Numbered from the stretch's first letter, positions 1-9,435 are shown. The stretch: 64,000 bases of DNA from Mangrovibacter phragmitis (GCF_001655675.1 NZ_LYRP01000003.1:62001-126000); one strand, 5' to 3'. A program made the numbers and translations. Notes: generated by a model from the letters alone, not told the origin.

Positions 1-134
1 TACCTGAGATAAAACAATTATGTAATAAAGTTAATGTACCATGTGATGTCATAAATATGCTGGATTATGGTTCAATGAATGGTGCCAGGGTTTTAAATTT
101 TGCCATGAAAATGTTTCTTGAGCCTGCTGATTAA
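1..134 (+). CDS. PTS lactose/cellobiose-family EIIB component, 3' end only
   Basis: The reading frame is open from the first base (first whole codon at base 3) and stops at TAA 132-134. The 43 visible residues resemble the C-terminal end of ChbB-type EIIB proteins: a stretch on the pattern 'vPcdVINMLDYG' is followed by 'MNGARVLNFAMKMFLEP'. In this family EIIB carries a phospho-cysteine near its N terminus and passes phosphate from EIIA to the sugar during uptake; that part lies outside the window. A lac/cel-type EIIA gene follows at 1397, so both soluble subunits of one permease flank the enzyme gene between them. The DNA is AT-rich. The family call rests on a short C-terminal stretch plus the neighbouring EIIA. 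Confidence 0.72.
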   Translation, partial: PEIKQLCNKVNVPCDVINMLDYGSMNGARVLNFAMKMFLEPAD

Positions 135-195
135 TTTTTATTAATTGCTATTCTAATTTTTAATTCCGATTATATAAAATATAAGAAGGTGAAAG

Positions 196-1368
196 ATGAA
201 AATTAAAGATATAGAAATTTTTTGCGCGGATTTTGAACCGTCCTCACCAAACGAACCTGTTTTTATTAGAATTAATACGGACGAAGGAATTAGCGGTTTT
301 GGTGAAGCAGGCGTTGCCTATGGTAATGCAAAACTCGGTGCCATTGGGCAACTGCAGGACTTTGGCAAGTTGATCATCGGACAAGATCCTTTTGCAATAG
401 AAAAAATTTGGGATCAACTTTACAGAGATACTTTCTGGGGACAAGGTGGAGGTACAATAATTTTTTCAGCCATTAGTGCTATTGATATTGCCCTTTGGGA
501 TATCAAAGGTAAGGCATTAAATGTGCCCGTATATGAATTATTAGGAGGGAAAAGTCAAGACAAAGTTAGAGCCTACGCCAGCCAAATTCAATTTGGTTGG
601 GATAATAAAGAAGTACCGTTACCAGGAATTACACAATTATCAGATGCTGCAAAGAAGGCAGTAAGTGAAGGTTATACAGCTATTAAAGTCGATCCTTTAC
701 AAAGAGATATTCATGGAAATAAAAATAAGAGAAATGATGGTTTTTTAATTCATGAAAAGTTGAAACTTTGCAGGGATAGACTAGTTGCTATTCGCGAAGC
801 GATTGGCGACGATGTAGATATTATACTGGAGTTACATGCCAAGACAGATTTCAACTCGGCTTTGCAAATTAATAAACTTATTAAGGATCTTAATATCCTT
901 TATATGGAAGAACCATGCGTATCGCTAAATGCAGCACTATTTAAAGAGCTACGTAATAACGTTGATGTTCCACTTGCAGCTGGTGAAAGAATATTCTCTC
1001 GATATGGTTTTCGGCCATTTTTAGAGAATCGTTCTCTTGATGTCATTCAACCAGATATTGCTACTTGTGGTGGTATTTCGGAAGCCAAAAAAATCTGTGA
1101 CATGGCGAGAATATATGATGTGTTAGTTCAGCCACATATTTGTGGTGGCCCAATTTCAGTTGCGGCAGCTTTACAGATAGAAGCAACAATTCCTAATTTC
1201 TGCATTCATGAACACCATATAGGAAATTTAAGTAACTTCAGTAGAAACCTGGGGGAATATGATATCCAACCGATTGATGGCTATATCACTATTCCAGACA
1301 GACCAGGCATCGGCCAAAACATTCCGGAATTAATCATTAATAAATGCAACAGTATAAAGATAAGTTAA
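196..1368 (+). CDS. Enolase-superfamily acid-sugar dehydratase (mandelate racemase subgroup), substrate unknown
   Basis: A 390-residue protein, normal length for the family, with an N-terminal capping domain (about 1-120) and a C-terminal barrel. Likely metal ligands are E212 (in ELHAKTD), the EEP at 238-240, and E264 (GERI). D287 (QPD) and H314 (QPHICGG) are 27 residues apart, as in the Asp-His dyad of D-galactonate dehydratase-like enzymes, and E339 lies in the final HEHH segment. The usual K-x-K motif is K164-V-D166, so the His side probably supplies the main base. Family knowledge: these enzymes remove water from an aldonate or aldarate to give a 2-keto-3-deoxy acid. Specificity cannot be read from the sequence. 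ATG 196 has an AAGGTGA ribosome site. The gene sits between PTS EIIB and EIIA genes, 61 bases after the former, which suggests it acts on a PTS-imported sugar acid. Base composition is AT-rich, unlike the core genes. Confidence 0.88.
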   Translation: MKIKDIEIFCADFEPSSPNEPVFIRINTDEGISGFGEAGVAYGNAKLGAIGQLQDFGKLIIGQDPFAIEKIWDQLYRDTFWGQGGGTIIFSAISAIDIALWDIKGKALNVPVYELLGGKSQDKVRAYASQIQFGWDNKEVPLPGITQLSDAAKKAVSEGYTAIKVDPLQRDIHGNKNKRNDGFLIHEKLKLCRDRLVAIREAIGDDVDIILELHAKTDFNSALQINKLIKDLNILYMEEPCVSLNAALFKELRNNVDVPLAAGERIFSRYGFRPFLENRSLDVIQPDIATCGGISEAKKICDMARIYDVLVQPHICGGPISVAAALQIEATIPNFCIHEHHIGNLSNFSRNLGEYDIQPIDGYITIPDRPGIGQNIPELIINKCNSIKIS

Positions 1369-1396
1369 TAACTTTCAATTAGTTTGAGGGGGTATT

Positions 1397-1714
1397 TTGT
1401 ATAATCATATGAATTTAGAGTCTGCGATCATGGAACTCATTATAAATGCGGGGCAATCGAAGTCCTATGCTTTTGAGGCCTTATCATATGCAAAGAGAGG
1501 AGAGTTTGAGAAAGCAAAAGAGTTAATAGAAAAATCAAAGCAAGCTGCTAATAAAGCGCATGTGGTCCAAACTGAATTTATAGGTCTGGATGAAGGCTGT
1601 GGAAAATTACCTATAACTCTTATTATGGTTCATGCACAAGACCATATTATGACATCCATTCTGGCTCGTGAGTTAATAGAGGAATTAATAGATGTATATA
1701 AAAATAAAAACTAG
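1397..1714 (+). CDS. PTS lactose/cellobiose-family EIIA component
   Basis: About 105 residues, all-alpha, close in pattern to ChbA/LacA-type EIIA. The phospho-accepting histidine is H55 in the segment ANKAHVVQTEFI, and the trimer metal-binding segment is VHAQDHIMTS (79-87) with D82. In this family EIIA accepts phosphate from HPr and hands it to EIIB as a trimer. Start choice: TTG 1397 lies four bases after the strong ribosome site GAGGGGG (1386-1392), while the first ATG (1409) is 16 bases away and would give 101 residues. The gene follows the dehydratase by 28 bases, so the order EIIB - dehydratase - EIIA reads as one transcript. The EIIC permease is not in the window and must lie upstream or elsewhere. 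AT-rich like its two neighbours. Confidence 0.9.
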   Translation: MYNHMNLESAIMELIINAGQSKSYAFEALSYAKRGEFEKAKELIEKSKQAANKAHVVQTEFIGLDEGCGKLPITLIMVHAQDHIMTSILARELIEELIDVYKNKN

Positions 1715-2127
1715 CAAACTGTTCTAATGATATTCATTTTTTTAAAATGATAATATCCCCCAGAGCAAGTTTAAAAGATAAGCGTAGAATGATGTTTCCT
1801 AATTCTCTTTAAGATTCGCAATTTATATGTGTTTAATAATTACTACGCTTACGTACCACTCAGGTCCACTTCTGACACAGAGTAGTCGGCCTAATTAGAT
1901 TTGGCTATGTACCTGAATGTGCCAGTTTATCTTTGGGTATAAGATTGCGTAGTCTGGTATCAGTCAGCATTTTTCGACCGATTATTACCATACACCATCA
2001 AAAACACTCAACATGATAGCGGACGTAATCCATGGCATTACCGATGAATCATCCCCATCAAAATACCACGGTCAAACCGTACCTGGCGTTGCCAGACATT
2101 GCTAAAAATGACTAAGCCAAAAACAAT
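1715..2127. other. Non-coding gap between PTS genes and IS200
   Basis: About 410 bases without an intact gene. Just after the EIIA stop there is only a weak AT-only hairpin (CATTTT/AAAATG near 1735-1750), not a convincing terminator. On the minus strand the start of an integrase gene is recognisable (1905-1970, listed separately). A small hairpin CTGGC/GCCAG lies near 2088-2100. I recognise nothing else; the stretch looks like decayed mobile-element DNA. Confidence 0.6.
1905..1970 (-). pseudogene. Remnant of P4-type tyrosine integrase (N terminus only)
   Basis: Reading leftward from ATG 1968-1970, the first residues are MLTDTRLRNLIPKDK. This matches the conserved N-terminal start of P4/DUF4102-type island integrases (pattern M-L-T-D-T-[KR]-[LI]-[KR]-x-L-x-P-K-D-K). 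The match fails after about residue 16 and the frame stops at TAG 1905-1907, so only 21 of roughly 400 residues remain. No recombinase catalytic residues are present and the fragment cannot be active. It lies between the PTS genes and guaA, whose 3' end is a known target of such integrases. The call rests on a short match, so it is moderately secure. Confidence 0.55.
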
Positions 2128-2232
2128 AAATATCCTCCGGCATAGCCGGAGGTTTTTCATATGCGCCTGTAAGGCTCTGTTACCAGCCGCGCCCTAACAG
2201 GCGCACCGCGATCTGACATTTGCATCTAACGA

Positions 2233-2691
2233 TTACTTACTGCCCGTGAACGGGCTGCCCGGATAAGGGATTGACAGCTGTTCCCCCATTTTATCCTCTG
2301 CAAGCTGGTGCTTTATGTATTCTTGTATCCTGGCCGTATTTTTCCCTACCATATCAACGTAATATCCTCGGCACCAAAACTCCCTGTTTCGGTATTTGAA
2401 CTTCAAATCCCCAAACTGCTCATAAAGCATCAGGCTGCTTTTTCCTTTCAGGTATCCCATAAATCCCGAGACACTCATCTTGGGTGGGATTTCCAGAAGC
2501 ATATGGATATGATCCACACAGCATTCCGCTTCCAGAATATTCACGTTTTTCCATTCACACAGCTTTCTTAAAATACTGCCAATTACTCGCCGTTTTTCCC
2601 CGTAGAACACCTGTCTTCGGTACTTCGGCGCAAAAACCATATGATATTTACAGTTCCATCGCGTGTGCGCTAAGCTCTTTTCGTCCCTCAT
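2233..2691 (-). CDS. tnpA: IS200 transposase TnpA (HUH/Y1 single-strand transposase)
   Basis: A 152-residue protein, the family's full length. The HUH metal motif is H-I-H in CCVDHIHMLLEIPP and the catalytic tyrosine is in ARIQEYIKHQ. Such enzymes cut and join single-stranded element ends recognised as hairpins. The start is ATG 2689-2691 (MRDEKSLAH), by family length; the longer frame upstream would run through the leader hairpin. The ribosome site GGGGG just before this ATG is buried in a 13-bp stem (2698-2766), so translation is expected to be low. The closest remembered relative is the Salmonella IS200 protein. The gene is co-oriented with guaA. Confidence 0.93.
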   Translation of the reverse strand: MRDEKSLAHTRWNCKYHMVFAPKYRRQVFYGEKRRVIGSILRKLCEWKNVNILEAECCVDHIHMLLEIPPKMSVSGFMGYLKGKSSLMLYEQFGDLKFKYRNREFWCRGYYVDMVGKNTARIQEYIKHQLAEDKMGEQLSIPYPGSPFTGSK

Positions 2692-2697
2692 TGGGAC

Positions 2698-2766
2698 CCC
2701 CTTTTGATTTCTTGTTGAACGTTTGCAGTTGCCAGACCGCAACCTGTTTTAACAAATCAAAAGGGG
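2698..2766 (-). promoter_or_regulatory. IS200 leader hairpin occluding the tnpA ribosome site
   Basis: The arms 2698-2710 and 2754-2766 pair over 13 bp (CCCCTTTTGATTT with its complement). The arm nearest tnpA contains its G-rich Shine-Dalgarno sequence. The position, about 69-138 nt from the left tip, matches the translation-blocking stem-loop described for IS200. Confidence 0.8.
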
Positions 2767-2801
2767 TTTTTATAACTGGCCCAAAGCTGAAAGCTTTACT
2801 G

Positions 2802-2824
2802 AACCCCCAGCCTAGCTGGGGGTT
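2802..2824 (-). repeat. IS200 left-end hairpin
   Basis: Perfect 10-bp inverted repeat AACCCCCAGC / GCTGGGGGTT with a 3-base loop (CTA). In IS200 this end structure is recognised in transposition and also limits transcription entering from outside. Here it would meet transcripts reading out of guaA. Confidence 0.8.
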
Positions 2825-2837
2825 TTCTGTGCACAAC

Positions 2838-2863
2838 AAAAAAAGCCCGCAGTTACGCGGGCT
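2838..2863 (-). terminator. Rho-independent terminator of guaBA
   Basis: Stem AGCCCGC (2844-2850) / GCGGGCT (2857-2863). On the minus strand it is followed by a run of U from the A-tract 2838-2844. It lies about 50 bases after the guaA stop, and the IS200 tip abuts it on the left. Confidence 0.85.
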
Positions 2864-2911
2864 TAAGCTTGATTTAGTGCCTGTGAGCGCCAGACGTTTC
2901 TGGTTGGAAAC

Positions 2912-4489
2912 TCATTCCCACTCAATCGTAGCTGGCGGTTTACCGGAAATATCATAAACCACGCGGGAAATACCGTTCACTTCGTTAATAATCCGGTTGG
3001 AAACGCGGCCAAGGAAGTCATACGGCAGGTGCGCCCAGTGTGCTGTCATGAAATCGATAGTTTCAACAGCGCGCAGAGAAACCACCCAGTCGTACTTACG
3101 GCCATCGCCCATCACACCAACAGAACGTACCGGCAGGAATACAGTGAACGCCTGGCTAACTTTATCGTAGAGATCGGCTTTACGCAGTTCTTCAATAAAG
3201 ATGGCATCGGCACTACGCAGCAGATCGCAGTATTCTTTCTTCACTTCCCCCAGCACGCGAACACCAAGGCCCGGCCCCGGGAACGGGTGGCGATAGAGCA
3301 TATCGTATGGCAGACCAAGCTCCAGACCAATTTTGCGGACTTCATCTTTAAAGAGTTCTTTGAGCGGTTCAACCAGGCCCATTTTCATCTCTTTCGGCAA
3401 GCCGCCCACATTGTGGTGTGATTTAATCACATGTGCTTTACCGGTTGCAGAAGCAGCCGACTCGATAACATCAGGGTAGATAGTGCCCTGGGCCAGCCAC
3501 TTCACGTCTTCCAGGCGCAGTGCTTCTTCGTCAAAAACTTCAACAAACACGCGACCAATGGTTTTACGTTTGGCTTCAGGGTCATCAATCCCAGCCAGAG
3601 CAGTCAGGAAGCGCTCTTCTGCATTCACATGAACAATGTTGAGACCAAAACGGTCACCGAACATTTCCATCACCTGGCTGGCTTCGTTAAGTCGCAGCAG
3701 GCCATTATCTACAAACACGCAAGTCAGGTTCTCACCAATAGCGCGATGCAGCAGCATAGCCGTTACAGATGAATCCACCCCGCCAGACAGGCCAAGGATC
3801 ACTTTATCTGAACCTACCTGCTCGCGAATGCGGGATACCGCGTCATCAATAATTCGCGCAGGCGTCCACAGAGCTTCACATTGGCAAATATCGCGTACAA
3901 AACGGTCCAGAATACGCTGCCCCTGGCGGGTGTGCGTTACTTCCGGATGGAACTGTACACCATAAAAACGTTTTTCTTCGTTAGCCATAATGGCAAACGG
4001 GCAACTCTCTGTGCTGGCGACAGTCACAAAGTCAGACGGAATTGCAGTGACTTTATCGCCATGGCTCATCCAGACATCAAGCAACGGGCGGTTTTCGCCG
4101 CTCAGGCTGTCTTCGATGCCGTGAATCAGGGCAGAATCCGTCATCACTTCAACCTGAGCATAACCAAACTCACGCTGATTAGAACCTTCTACATGGCCGC
4201 CTAACTGCATTGCCATGGTTTGCATGCCGTAGCATACACCCAGTACCGGTACGCCTGCCGTGAAGACATATTCCGGCGCACGAGGGCTGTTTTCTTCTGT
4301 GGTGCTCTCCGGGCCGCCAGACAGGATTATCCCGTTCGGATTAAAGGCGCGGATTTGTTCTTCTGTTACATCCCAGGCCCACAGTTCACAATAAACGCCC
4401 AGTTCACGCACGCGGCGCGCAACCAACTGAGTGTACTGAGAACCGAAATCAAGAATGAGGATGCGATGGTTATGGATATTTTCCGTCAT
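2912..4489 (-). CDS. guaA: GMP synthase (glutamine-hydrolysing)
   Basis: A 525-residue protein, the same length as in E. coli. It converts XMP, ATP and glutamine to GMP, the last step of guanine nucleotide synthesis. An N-terminal class-I glutamine amidotransferase domain carries the nucleophile cysteine in GVCYGMQ and the His/Glu pair in QFHPEVTHT. The ATP-pyrophosphatase domain has the loop [11 protein letters not shown], and the C-terminal dimerisation domain ends PPATIEWE. The start is ATG 4487-4489 (MTENIH), by family length, rather than the 14-residue longer frame. It is the second gene of the guaBA operon, 61 bases after guaB. Its 3' end is the presumed integration site of the island on the left, and the coding end is intact. 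Confidence 0.98.
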   Translation of the reverse strand: MTENIHNHRILILDFGSQYTQLVARRVRELGVYCELWAWDVTEEQIRAFNPNGIILSGGPESTTEENSPRAPEYVFTAGVPVLGVCYGMQTMAMQLGGHVEGSNQREFGYAQVEVMTDSALIHGIEDSLSGENRPLLDVWMSHGDKVTAIPSDFVTVASTESCPFAIMANEEKRFYGVQFHPEVTHTRQGQRILDRFVRDICQCEALWTPARIIDDAVSRIREQVGSDKVILGLSGGVDSSVTAMLLHRAIGENLTCVFVDNGLLRLNEASQVMEMFGDRFGLNIVHVNAEERFLTALAGIDDPEAKRKTIGRVFVEVFDEEALRLEDVKWLAQGTIYPDVIESAASATGKAHVIKSHHNVGGLPKEMKMGLVEPLKELFKDEVRKIGLELGLPYDMLYRHPFPGPGLGVRVLGEVKKEYCDLLRSADAIFIEELRKADLYDKVSQAFTVFLPVRSVGVMGDGRKYDWVVSLRAVETIDFMTAHWAHLPYDFLGRVSNRIINEVNGISRVVYDISGKPPATIEWE

Positions 4490-4550
4490 TGACGCTAATT
4501 CCGAGGCAGAGAATAAAGAATCGCCCGGCACAATTGCCGGGCGTGAATAA

Positions 4551-6017
4551 TCATGAGCCCAGACGGTAGTTCGGAGACTCTTTGGTGATGGTCACATCAT
4601 GAACGTGACTTTCCTGAATCCCGGCACCGCTGATACGTACAAATTCCGCTTTAGTGCGTAATTCATCAATAGTACCACAGCCGGTCAGGCCCATACATGA
4701 ACGCAGGCCACCCATTTGCTGATGAACGATTTCTTTCAGCCGACCTTTATAGGCAACACGGCCTTCAATTCCTTCTGGTACCAGTTTGTCCGCTGCGTTA
4801 TCACTCTGGAAATAGCGGTCTGAAGAACCTTTGGACATAGCGCCCAGAGAACCCATCCCACGGTAGGATTTAAAAGAACGGCCCTGATAGAGTTCAATTT
4901 CACCCGGAGATTCTTCAGTACCTGCCAGCATGGAACCAACCATAACCGCACTTGCACCAGCAGCCAGCGCTTTCGCTATGTCGCCAGAGAAGCGAATACC
5001 GCCATCAGCGATAACCGGAATACCAGTGCCTTCCAGCGCTTCTACTGCGTCGGAAACAGCCGTAATTTGCGGTACACCCACACCGGTTACGATACGGGTA
5101 GTACAGATGGAACCTGGGCCAATCCCTACTTTCACTGCGCTGCAACCGGCATCTGCCAGTGCACGAGCACCCGCAGCCGTTGCCACGTTACCACCAATGA
5201 TTTGCAGGTTAGGATATTTAGCGCGAGTTTCACGAATACGCTGCAGCACACCTTCAGAATGACCATGAGAAGAGTCAATCAGCAGAATATCAACGCCAGC
5301 TGCAACCAGTGCATCTACACGCTCTTCGTTGCCGGCACCAGCACCTACCGCCGCACCGACACGCAGACGGCCATGTTCGTCTTTACAGGCGTTCGGTTTA
5401 CGTTCAGCTTTCTGGAAATCTTTAACGGTTATCATGCCGCGCAAATGGAAGCTTTCGTCCACCACCAGCGCTTTCTCAACACGTTTTTCATGCATTTTAG
5501 ACAACACAACATCGCGTGACTCGCCTTCACGAACCGTAACCAGTCGTTCTTTCGGCGTCATATAAACGCTGACAGCCTGGTTCAGGTCAGTCACAAAGCG
5601 GACATCACGCCCGGTGATGATCCCGACCAGTTCATTATCGGCCGCCACAACCGGGTAGCCCGCGAAACCATTGCGTTCGGTCAGTTCTTTTACTTCACGC
5701 AAGGTGGTGGTTGGCAGAACGGTTTGTGGGTCAGTAACAATGCCGCTTTCGTGTTTTTTCACCCGGCGAACTTCTTCTGCCTGGCGTTCAATGGACATGT
5801 TCTTGTGGATAAAGCCAATCCCACCTTCCTGAGCCAGTGCAATAGCAAGGCGCGCTTCTGTCACGGTGTCCATGGCAGCAGACAGCATAGGAATATTCAG
5901 GCGAATGGTTTTCGTCAATTGAGTACTGAGATCTGCAGTATTCGGCAGGACAGTAGAATGAGCGGGAACAAGGAGAACGTCGTCAAACGTCAGTGCTTCT
6001 TTAGCGATACGTAGCAT
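4551..6017 (-). CDS. guaB: IMP dehydrogenase
   Basis: A 488-residue protein, same length as E. coli. It oxidises IMP to XMP with NAD+, the committed step to guanine nucleotides. The barrel is interrupted by a CBS-domain pair (about residues 90-205). The active-site cysteine is in GPGSICTTR, and the flap contains the RYFQSDN and [11 protein letters not shown] segments. The start is ATG 6015-6017. It is first in guaBA and divergent from xseA. The promoter is listed separately. Confidence 0.98.
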   Translation of the reverse strand: MLRIAKEALTFDDVLLVPAHSTVLPNTADLSTQLTKTIRLNIPMLSAAMDTVTEARLAIALAQEGGIGFIHKNMSIERQAEEVRRVKKHESGIVTDPQTVLPTTTLREVKELTERNGFAGYPVVAADNELVGIITGRDVRFVTDLNQAVSVYMTPKERLVTVREGESRDVVLSKMHEKRVEKALVVDESFHLRGMITVKDFQKAERKPNACKDEHGRLRVGAAVGAGAGNEERVDALVAAGVDILLIDSSHGHSEGVLQRIRETRAKYPNLQIIGGNVATAAGARALADAGCSAVKVGIGPGSICTTRIVTGVGVPQITAVSDAVEALEGTGIPVIADGGIRFSGDIAKALAAGASAVMVGSMLAGTEESPGEIELYQGRSFKSYRGMGSLGAMSKGSSDRYFQSDNAADKLVPEGIEGRVAYKGRLKEIVHQQMGGLRSCMGLTGCGTIDELRTKAEFVRISGAGIQESHVHDVTITKESPNYRLGS

Positions 6018-6060
6018 GGCAATATCTCAACCTGGGATGAATGAGAACAGATAAAATATT

Positions 6061-6110
6061 GCCGCGGCATTATACAGAGCATAAAGGGTGGCGGCTACAT
6101 TTTTTTACTA
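6061..6110 (-). promoter_or_regulatory. guaB promoter region with GC-rich discriminator
   Basis: On the minus strand a perfect -10 TATAAT lies at 6069-6074 and is followed by GCCGCGGC. Such a GC-rich discriminator is typical of promoters shut down by ppGpp, in line with known stringent and growth-rate control of E. coli guaBA. A/T tracts upstream (about 6100-6115) could act as an UP element. The -35 is weak. I could not identify a clear PurR box here. Confidence 0.6.
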
Positions 6111-6186
6111 AAAAGTCTTGCCTTCACCGACAGGCGGGTTACTATCGACTGAATAACTTGCTGATTTAGAATTTGATCCAGGTCAC

Positions 6187-7572
6187 ATGTCACAGTTTAA
6201 TTCTCCATCAATTTTTTCTGTTAGCCGGCTGAATCAGGCAGTGCGCACGTTGCTGGAGCAAGACCTTGGGCAAATTTGGGTCAGCGGTGAAATATCCAAC
6301 CTTTCGCAGCCCTCTTCCGGGCACTGGTACTTCACTCTCAAAGATGACAATGCCCAGGTGCGTTGCGCTATGTTTCGCAACAGCAACCGTCGTGTCACTT
6401 TCCGCCCACAACACGGGCAACAAGTATTAGTGCGAGCCAGTGTCACTCTCTATGAACCCCGTGGGGACTACCAGCTTATTGCAGAAAGCATGCAACCTGC
6501 TGGTGAAGGTTTGCTGCAGCAAAAATTTGCTCAGCTCAAGCAACGTCTGGCTGATGAAGGCTTGTTTGACCCGGCTCTCAAGAAACCGCTTCCTGCGCCG
6601 GCAACCTGTGTTGGTATCGTGACCTCAGCCACCGGGGCGGCCTTGCAGGATATTCTGCACATTCTCAAACGGCGGGACCCGGCATTGCCGGTGGTTATTT
6701 ACCCCACAGCCGTTCAGGGGGCAGATGCCACCGGGCAAATAGTGCGGATGATAGAACTGGCCAATAAACGGGCCGAATGTGATGTTCTGATTGTTGGCCG
6801 TGGCGGTGGTTCACTGGAAGATTTATGGTGTTTTAACGAAGAAGCGGTGGCGCGGGCTATTGTGGCAAGCAGCATCCCGGTCGTTAGTGCAGTCGGCCAT
6901 GAAACCGACATCACCATTGCCGATTTCGTTGCCGATTTACGCGCCCCTACCCCTTCCGCAGCCGCCGAAGTTGTCAGCCGTAACCAACAAGAACTGGTGC
7001 GCCAGCTCACCAGCCAGCAACAGCGGCTGGAAATGGCAATGGATTATTATATTGCGCAGCGCCAGCAGCATTTCAGCCAGTTGCGTCACCGCCTGGAGCA
7101 ACAGCACCCACAGTTGCGCCTGGCTCGCCAGCAAACACGGTTGCTGGCTCTGCGCCAGCGCCTGTCTTCCGCGCTGGAAACTCGCCTGAAACGCGGCCAG
7201 TTGCAACAACAACGCCTTAACCAGCGTTTACAGCAGCAGCACCCCGGCATGCGGATCCAGCGCGCCAGCGCTACACTGCAGCAGGCAAACTTCCGTATGA
7301 CCCAGGCAATTCGCAGCCAGTTAGGGCAAACCCGTGAGCGCTTTGGTCTGGCGGTTACTCATTTGGAAGCAGTCAGCCCGTTAGCAACACTCTCCCGTGG
7401 TTACAGCGTGACTGTCACCGGGAAAGGTGAAGTGGTTAAAGCTGTTACCCAAATTCAGGCTGGCGAGACCTTAACGACCCGGCTCAAAGATGGCGTGGTA
7501 CAAAGCCAGGTTACTGCGATTTCCCCGGTCAAGAAAGGCCGCCAGCGGGCACGTAAAACACCGCAGGATTAA
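6187..7572 (+). CDS. xseA: Exodeoxyribonuclease VII large subunit
   Basis: A 461-residue protein, a few residues longer than E. coli XseA. It is the large subunit of the single-strand exonuclease ExoVII, working with XseB (not in this window). An N-terminal OB-fold (about 15-110, with [18 protein letters not shown]) binds single-stranded DNA. The catalytic domain follows ([16 protein letters not shown] and [19 protein letters not shown]). A long glutamine-rich coiled region (about 270-380) comes before the conserved [20 protein letters not shown] motif. The start is ATG 6187. It is divergent from guaB and overlaps the convergent yfgJ by a few bases at the 3' end. Confidence 0.97.
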   Translation: MSQFNSPSIFSVSRLNQAVRTLLEQDLGQIWVSGEISNLSQPSSGHWYFTLKDDNAQVRCAMFRNSNRRVTFRPQHGQQVLVRASVTLYEPRGDYQLIAESMQPAGEGLLQQKFAQLKQRLADEGLFDPALKKPLPAPATCVGIVTSATGAALQDILHILKRRDPALPVVIYPTAVQGADATGQIVRMIELANKRAECDVLIVGRGGGSLEDLWCFNEEAVARAIVASSIPVVSAVGHETDITIADFVADLRAPTPSAAAEVVSRNQQELVRQLTSQQQRLEMAMDYYIAQRQQHFSQLRHRLEQQHPQLRLARQQTRLLALRQRLSSALETRLKRGQLQQQRLNQRLQQQHPGMRIQRASATLQQANFRMTQAIRSQLGQTRERFGLAVTHLEAVSPLATLSRGYSVTVTGKGEVVKAVTQIQAGETLTTRLKDGVVQSQVTAISPVKKGRQRARKTPQD

Positions 7573-7790
7573 CCGGCTGCAGGTTGCCACTCCACGCGCT
7601 TTTTGGAAATCAGCCCGTGGCCGTTCTGGCAGAAATAATCTATTGCACCGCAGGCTTTCAGGACTTCAAGCGGTTTATGGCATTCAGGGCACAACGGCTG
7701 TAACACCATAGTTTTATGGCATTTCTCACACACCCAGTGTTCACCCTGTTGGGTGCATTCACCCTGGCATTCGGGGCAACGATACTCCAT
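7569..7790 (-). CDS. yfgJ: YfgJ zinc-ribbon protein, function unknown
   Basis: A 73-residue protein matching E. coli YfgJ (71 residues). Three cysteine pairs are visible: CPEC (5-8), CEKC (20-23) and CPEC (34-37), with later C47 and C54. This is a rubredoxin/zinc-ribbon arrangement. The best conserved part is the C-terminal [22 protein letters not shown]. No function is established. It overlaps the end of xseA on the opposite strand and lies downstream of der beyond a terminator. Confidence 0.9.
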   Translation of the reverse strand: MEYRCPECQGECTQQGEHWVCEKCHKTMVLQPLCPECHKPLEVLKACGAIDYFCQNGHGLISKKRVEWQPAAG

Positions 7791-7877
7791 TTATACTCCC
7801 TGGTTATTCTGTATTTCTGGTGGTAGTTTACGCGCCCTGGCCTGCCTGTTCAGTAACATTTTGCGCTGCAAAAGCTT

Positions 7878-7910
7878 AAAAAAATACAGCACCCACAGGC
7901 ACTGTATTTT
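7878..7910 (-). terminator. Terminator downstream of der
   Basis: Stem AAAATACAG (7881-7889) / CTGTATTTT (7902-7910), with further G-U pairs possible in the loop. On the minus strand it is followed by a U-run from A-tract 7878-7884. It lies about 30 bases after the der stop. Confidence 0.7.
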
Positions 7911-7937
7911 CTGGTTCAATAAACAATATTCGACTGC

Positions 7938-9416
7938 TTATTTGCTTTTCTTAATGTGCTGAATCAGACGCTTACGCTTACGCATTTGTGTTGGGGTCAG
8001 CGTATTGCGCTTATTCGCATACGGGTTATCGCCTTCTTTAAACTGAATACGAATCGGCGTGCCCATGACTTCCAGTGACTTGCGGAAGTAGTTCATCAGG
8101 TAGCGTTTGTAGGAATCCGGCAGGTCTTTCACCTGGTTGCCGTGAATTACCACAATAGGTGGGTTGTAACCACCTGCGTGGGCATATTTCAGTTTCACAC
8201 GGCGACCACGCACCAGAGGTGGCTGATGATCGTCTACTGCCATCGTCATAATACGGGTCAGCATGGCGGTGCTCACACGTTTTGTGGCGCTGTCATAGGC
8301 TTCGCGTACTGATTCAAACAAGTTACCCACACCACTACCATGCAGGGCGGAAATAAAGTGAACCCGGGCGAAGTCAATAAAGCCCAGGCGGTAATCCAGA
8401 GTTTCTTTTACCTGCTCACGTACTTCCTGACTCAGACCATCCCACTTGTTCACGACAATAACCAGTGAACGCCCACTATTGAGGATAAAGCCCAGCAGGG
8501 AAAGATCCTGGTCTGAAATCCCTTCGCGGGCATCAATAACCAGCAGCACTACGTTCGCGTCTTCAATCGCCTGCAGAGTTTTAATCACCGAGAATTTCTC
8601 AACGGTGTCGGTGATTTTGCCGCGTTTACGCACACCCGCGGTATCTATCAACACGTATTCACGCTCGTCACGTTGCATCGGGATATAAATACTGTCACGC
8701 GTGGTGCCAGGCATGTCGTAAACCACAACCCGGTCTTCACCGAGAATACGGTTAGTTAGTGTTGACTTACCCACATTAGGGCGGCCCACAATGGCCAGTT
8801 TGATAGGTAAAGACTGCGGGTCAAAATCATCCTCTGGCTCTTCTTCCGGTTCACCGGCTTCTTTTGCCGCCAGAGCAGCCCAATACTCCGCATCTTCATC
8901 AACAGGTTCAGATGGGCTGACATCTTCCATCCAGGGCAGGAGAACCTGTTCGAGCAGGCTGGTAACACCACGTCCATGGGCTGCAGCAATAGGGACAATT
9001 TCCCCCATGCCCAAAGCATAGAAATCCGTAACAGCCTGGTCCGGATCAATACCGTCAGTTTTGTTTGCGACGACAAAAGTAGGCTTCTCACGGCTACGCA
9101 GGTGTTTGGCGATGGCTTTATCGGCAGGCATCAACCCCGCGCGAGCATCCACCATAAATAACACCACATCCGCTTCTTCAATTGCCAGAAGTGATTGTTC
9201 TGCCATCAGCGTTTCTACGCCGTCTTCAGTGCCGTCGATGCCGCCAGTATCAATTACAATGTACTCGCGGCCTTCAATTTCAGCGCGACCATATTTACGG
9301 TCCCGGGTTAATCCAGGGAAATCCGCCACCAGTGCATCGCGGGTGCGCGTTAAACGGTTAAATAATGTGGATTTACCCACATTCGGGCGCCCGACCAGCG
9401 CGACCACAGGTATCAT
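7938..9416 (-). CDS. der: Ribosome-assembly GTPase Der (EngA)
   Basis: A 492-residue protein with two tandem G domains: the first P-loop GRPNVGKST is near residue 8, the second near 210. An acidic linker joins them (EEPEDDFD, about 170-195), and a KH-like domain sits at the C terminus with a basic tail ([14 protein letters not shown]). It assists late 50S subunit assembly. The start is ATG 9414-9416 (MIPVVALVG), by family, with GAGG about ten bases upstream; the longer frame would run into the terminator hairpin. It follows bamB, but a strong hairpin with U-run lies between them. Confidence 0.97.
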   Translation of the reverse strand: MIPVVALVGRPNVGKSTLFNRLTRTRDALVADFPGLTRDRKYGRAEIEGREYIVIDTGGIDGTEDGVETLMAEQSLLAIEEADVVLFMVDARAGLMPADKAIAKHLRSREKPTFVVANKTDGIDPDQAVTDFYALGMGEIVPIAAAHGRGVTSLLEQVLLPWMEDVSPSEPVDEDAEYWAALAAKEAGEPEEEPEDDFDPQSLPIKLAIVGRPNVGKSTLTNRILGEDRVVVYDMPGTTRDSIYIPMQRDEREYVLIDTAGVRKRGKITDTVEKFSVIKTLQAIEDANVVLLVIDAREGISDQDLSLLGFILNSGRSLVIVVNKWDGLSQEVREQVKETLDYRLGFIDFARVHFISALHGSGVGNLFESVREAYDSATKRVSTAMLTRIMTMAVDDHQPPLVRGRRVKLKYAHAGGYNPPIVVIHGNQVKDLPDSYKRYLMNYFRKSLEVMGTPIRIQFKEGDNPYANKRNTLTPTQMRKRKRLIQHIKKSK

Positions 9417-9435
9417 TTTCAAAGCCTCATAACTT

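Larger units (their letters stand above)
2128..2835 (-). mobile_element. IS200 element (IS200/IS605 family)
   Basis: The ends are inferred. The left-end hairpin (2802-2824, 23 nt) fits the position described for IS200 (about nt 12-34), which places the left tip near 2835. The right-end hairpin CCTCCGGC/GCCGGAGG-type (2134-2152) then lies just inside a tip near 2128, giving about 708 bp, the expected IS200 length. There are no terminal inverted repeats or target duplication, as is normal for this family. The single gene tnpA is intact. The left tip is about three bases from the U-tract of the guaA terminator. Confidence 0.85.

Noticed and set aside
2900..2940. Duplicate of the guaA 3' end as a second attachment site in the window
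   Set aside because: The sequence at the guaA terminus was looked for in 1-2830 and no second copy was found; any attR must lie outside.
2484..2957. 157-codon plus-strand frame across IS200 and the guaA end
   Set aside because: It is the antisense of tnpA and of the IS leader hairpins and runs into the guaA 3' end; no independent support.
6018..6186. PurR box in the guaB-xseA gap
   Set aside because: Expected from E. coli, but no sequence close to ACGCAAACGTTTNCGT is visible here.
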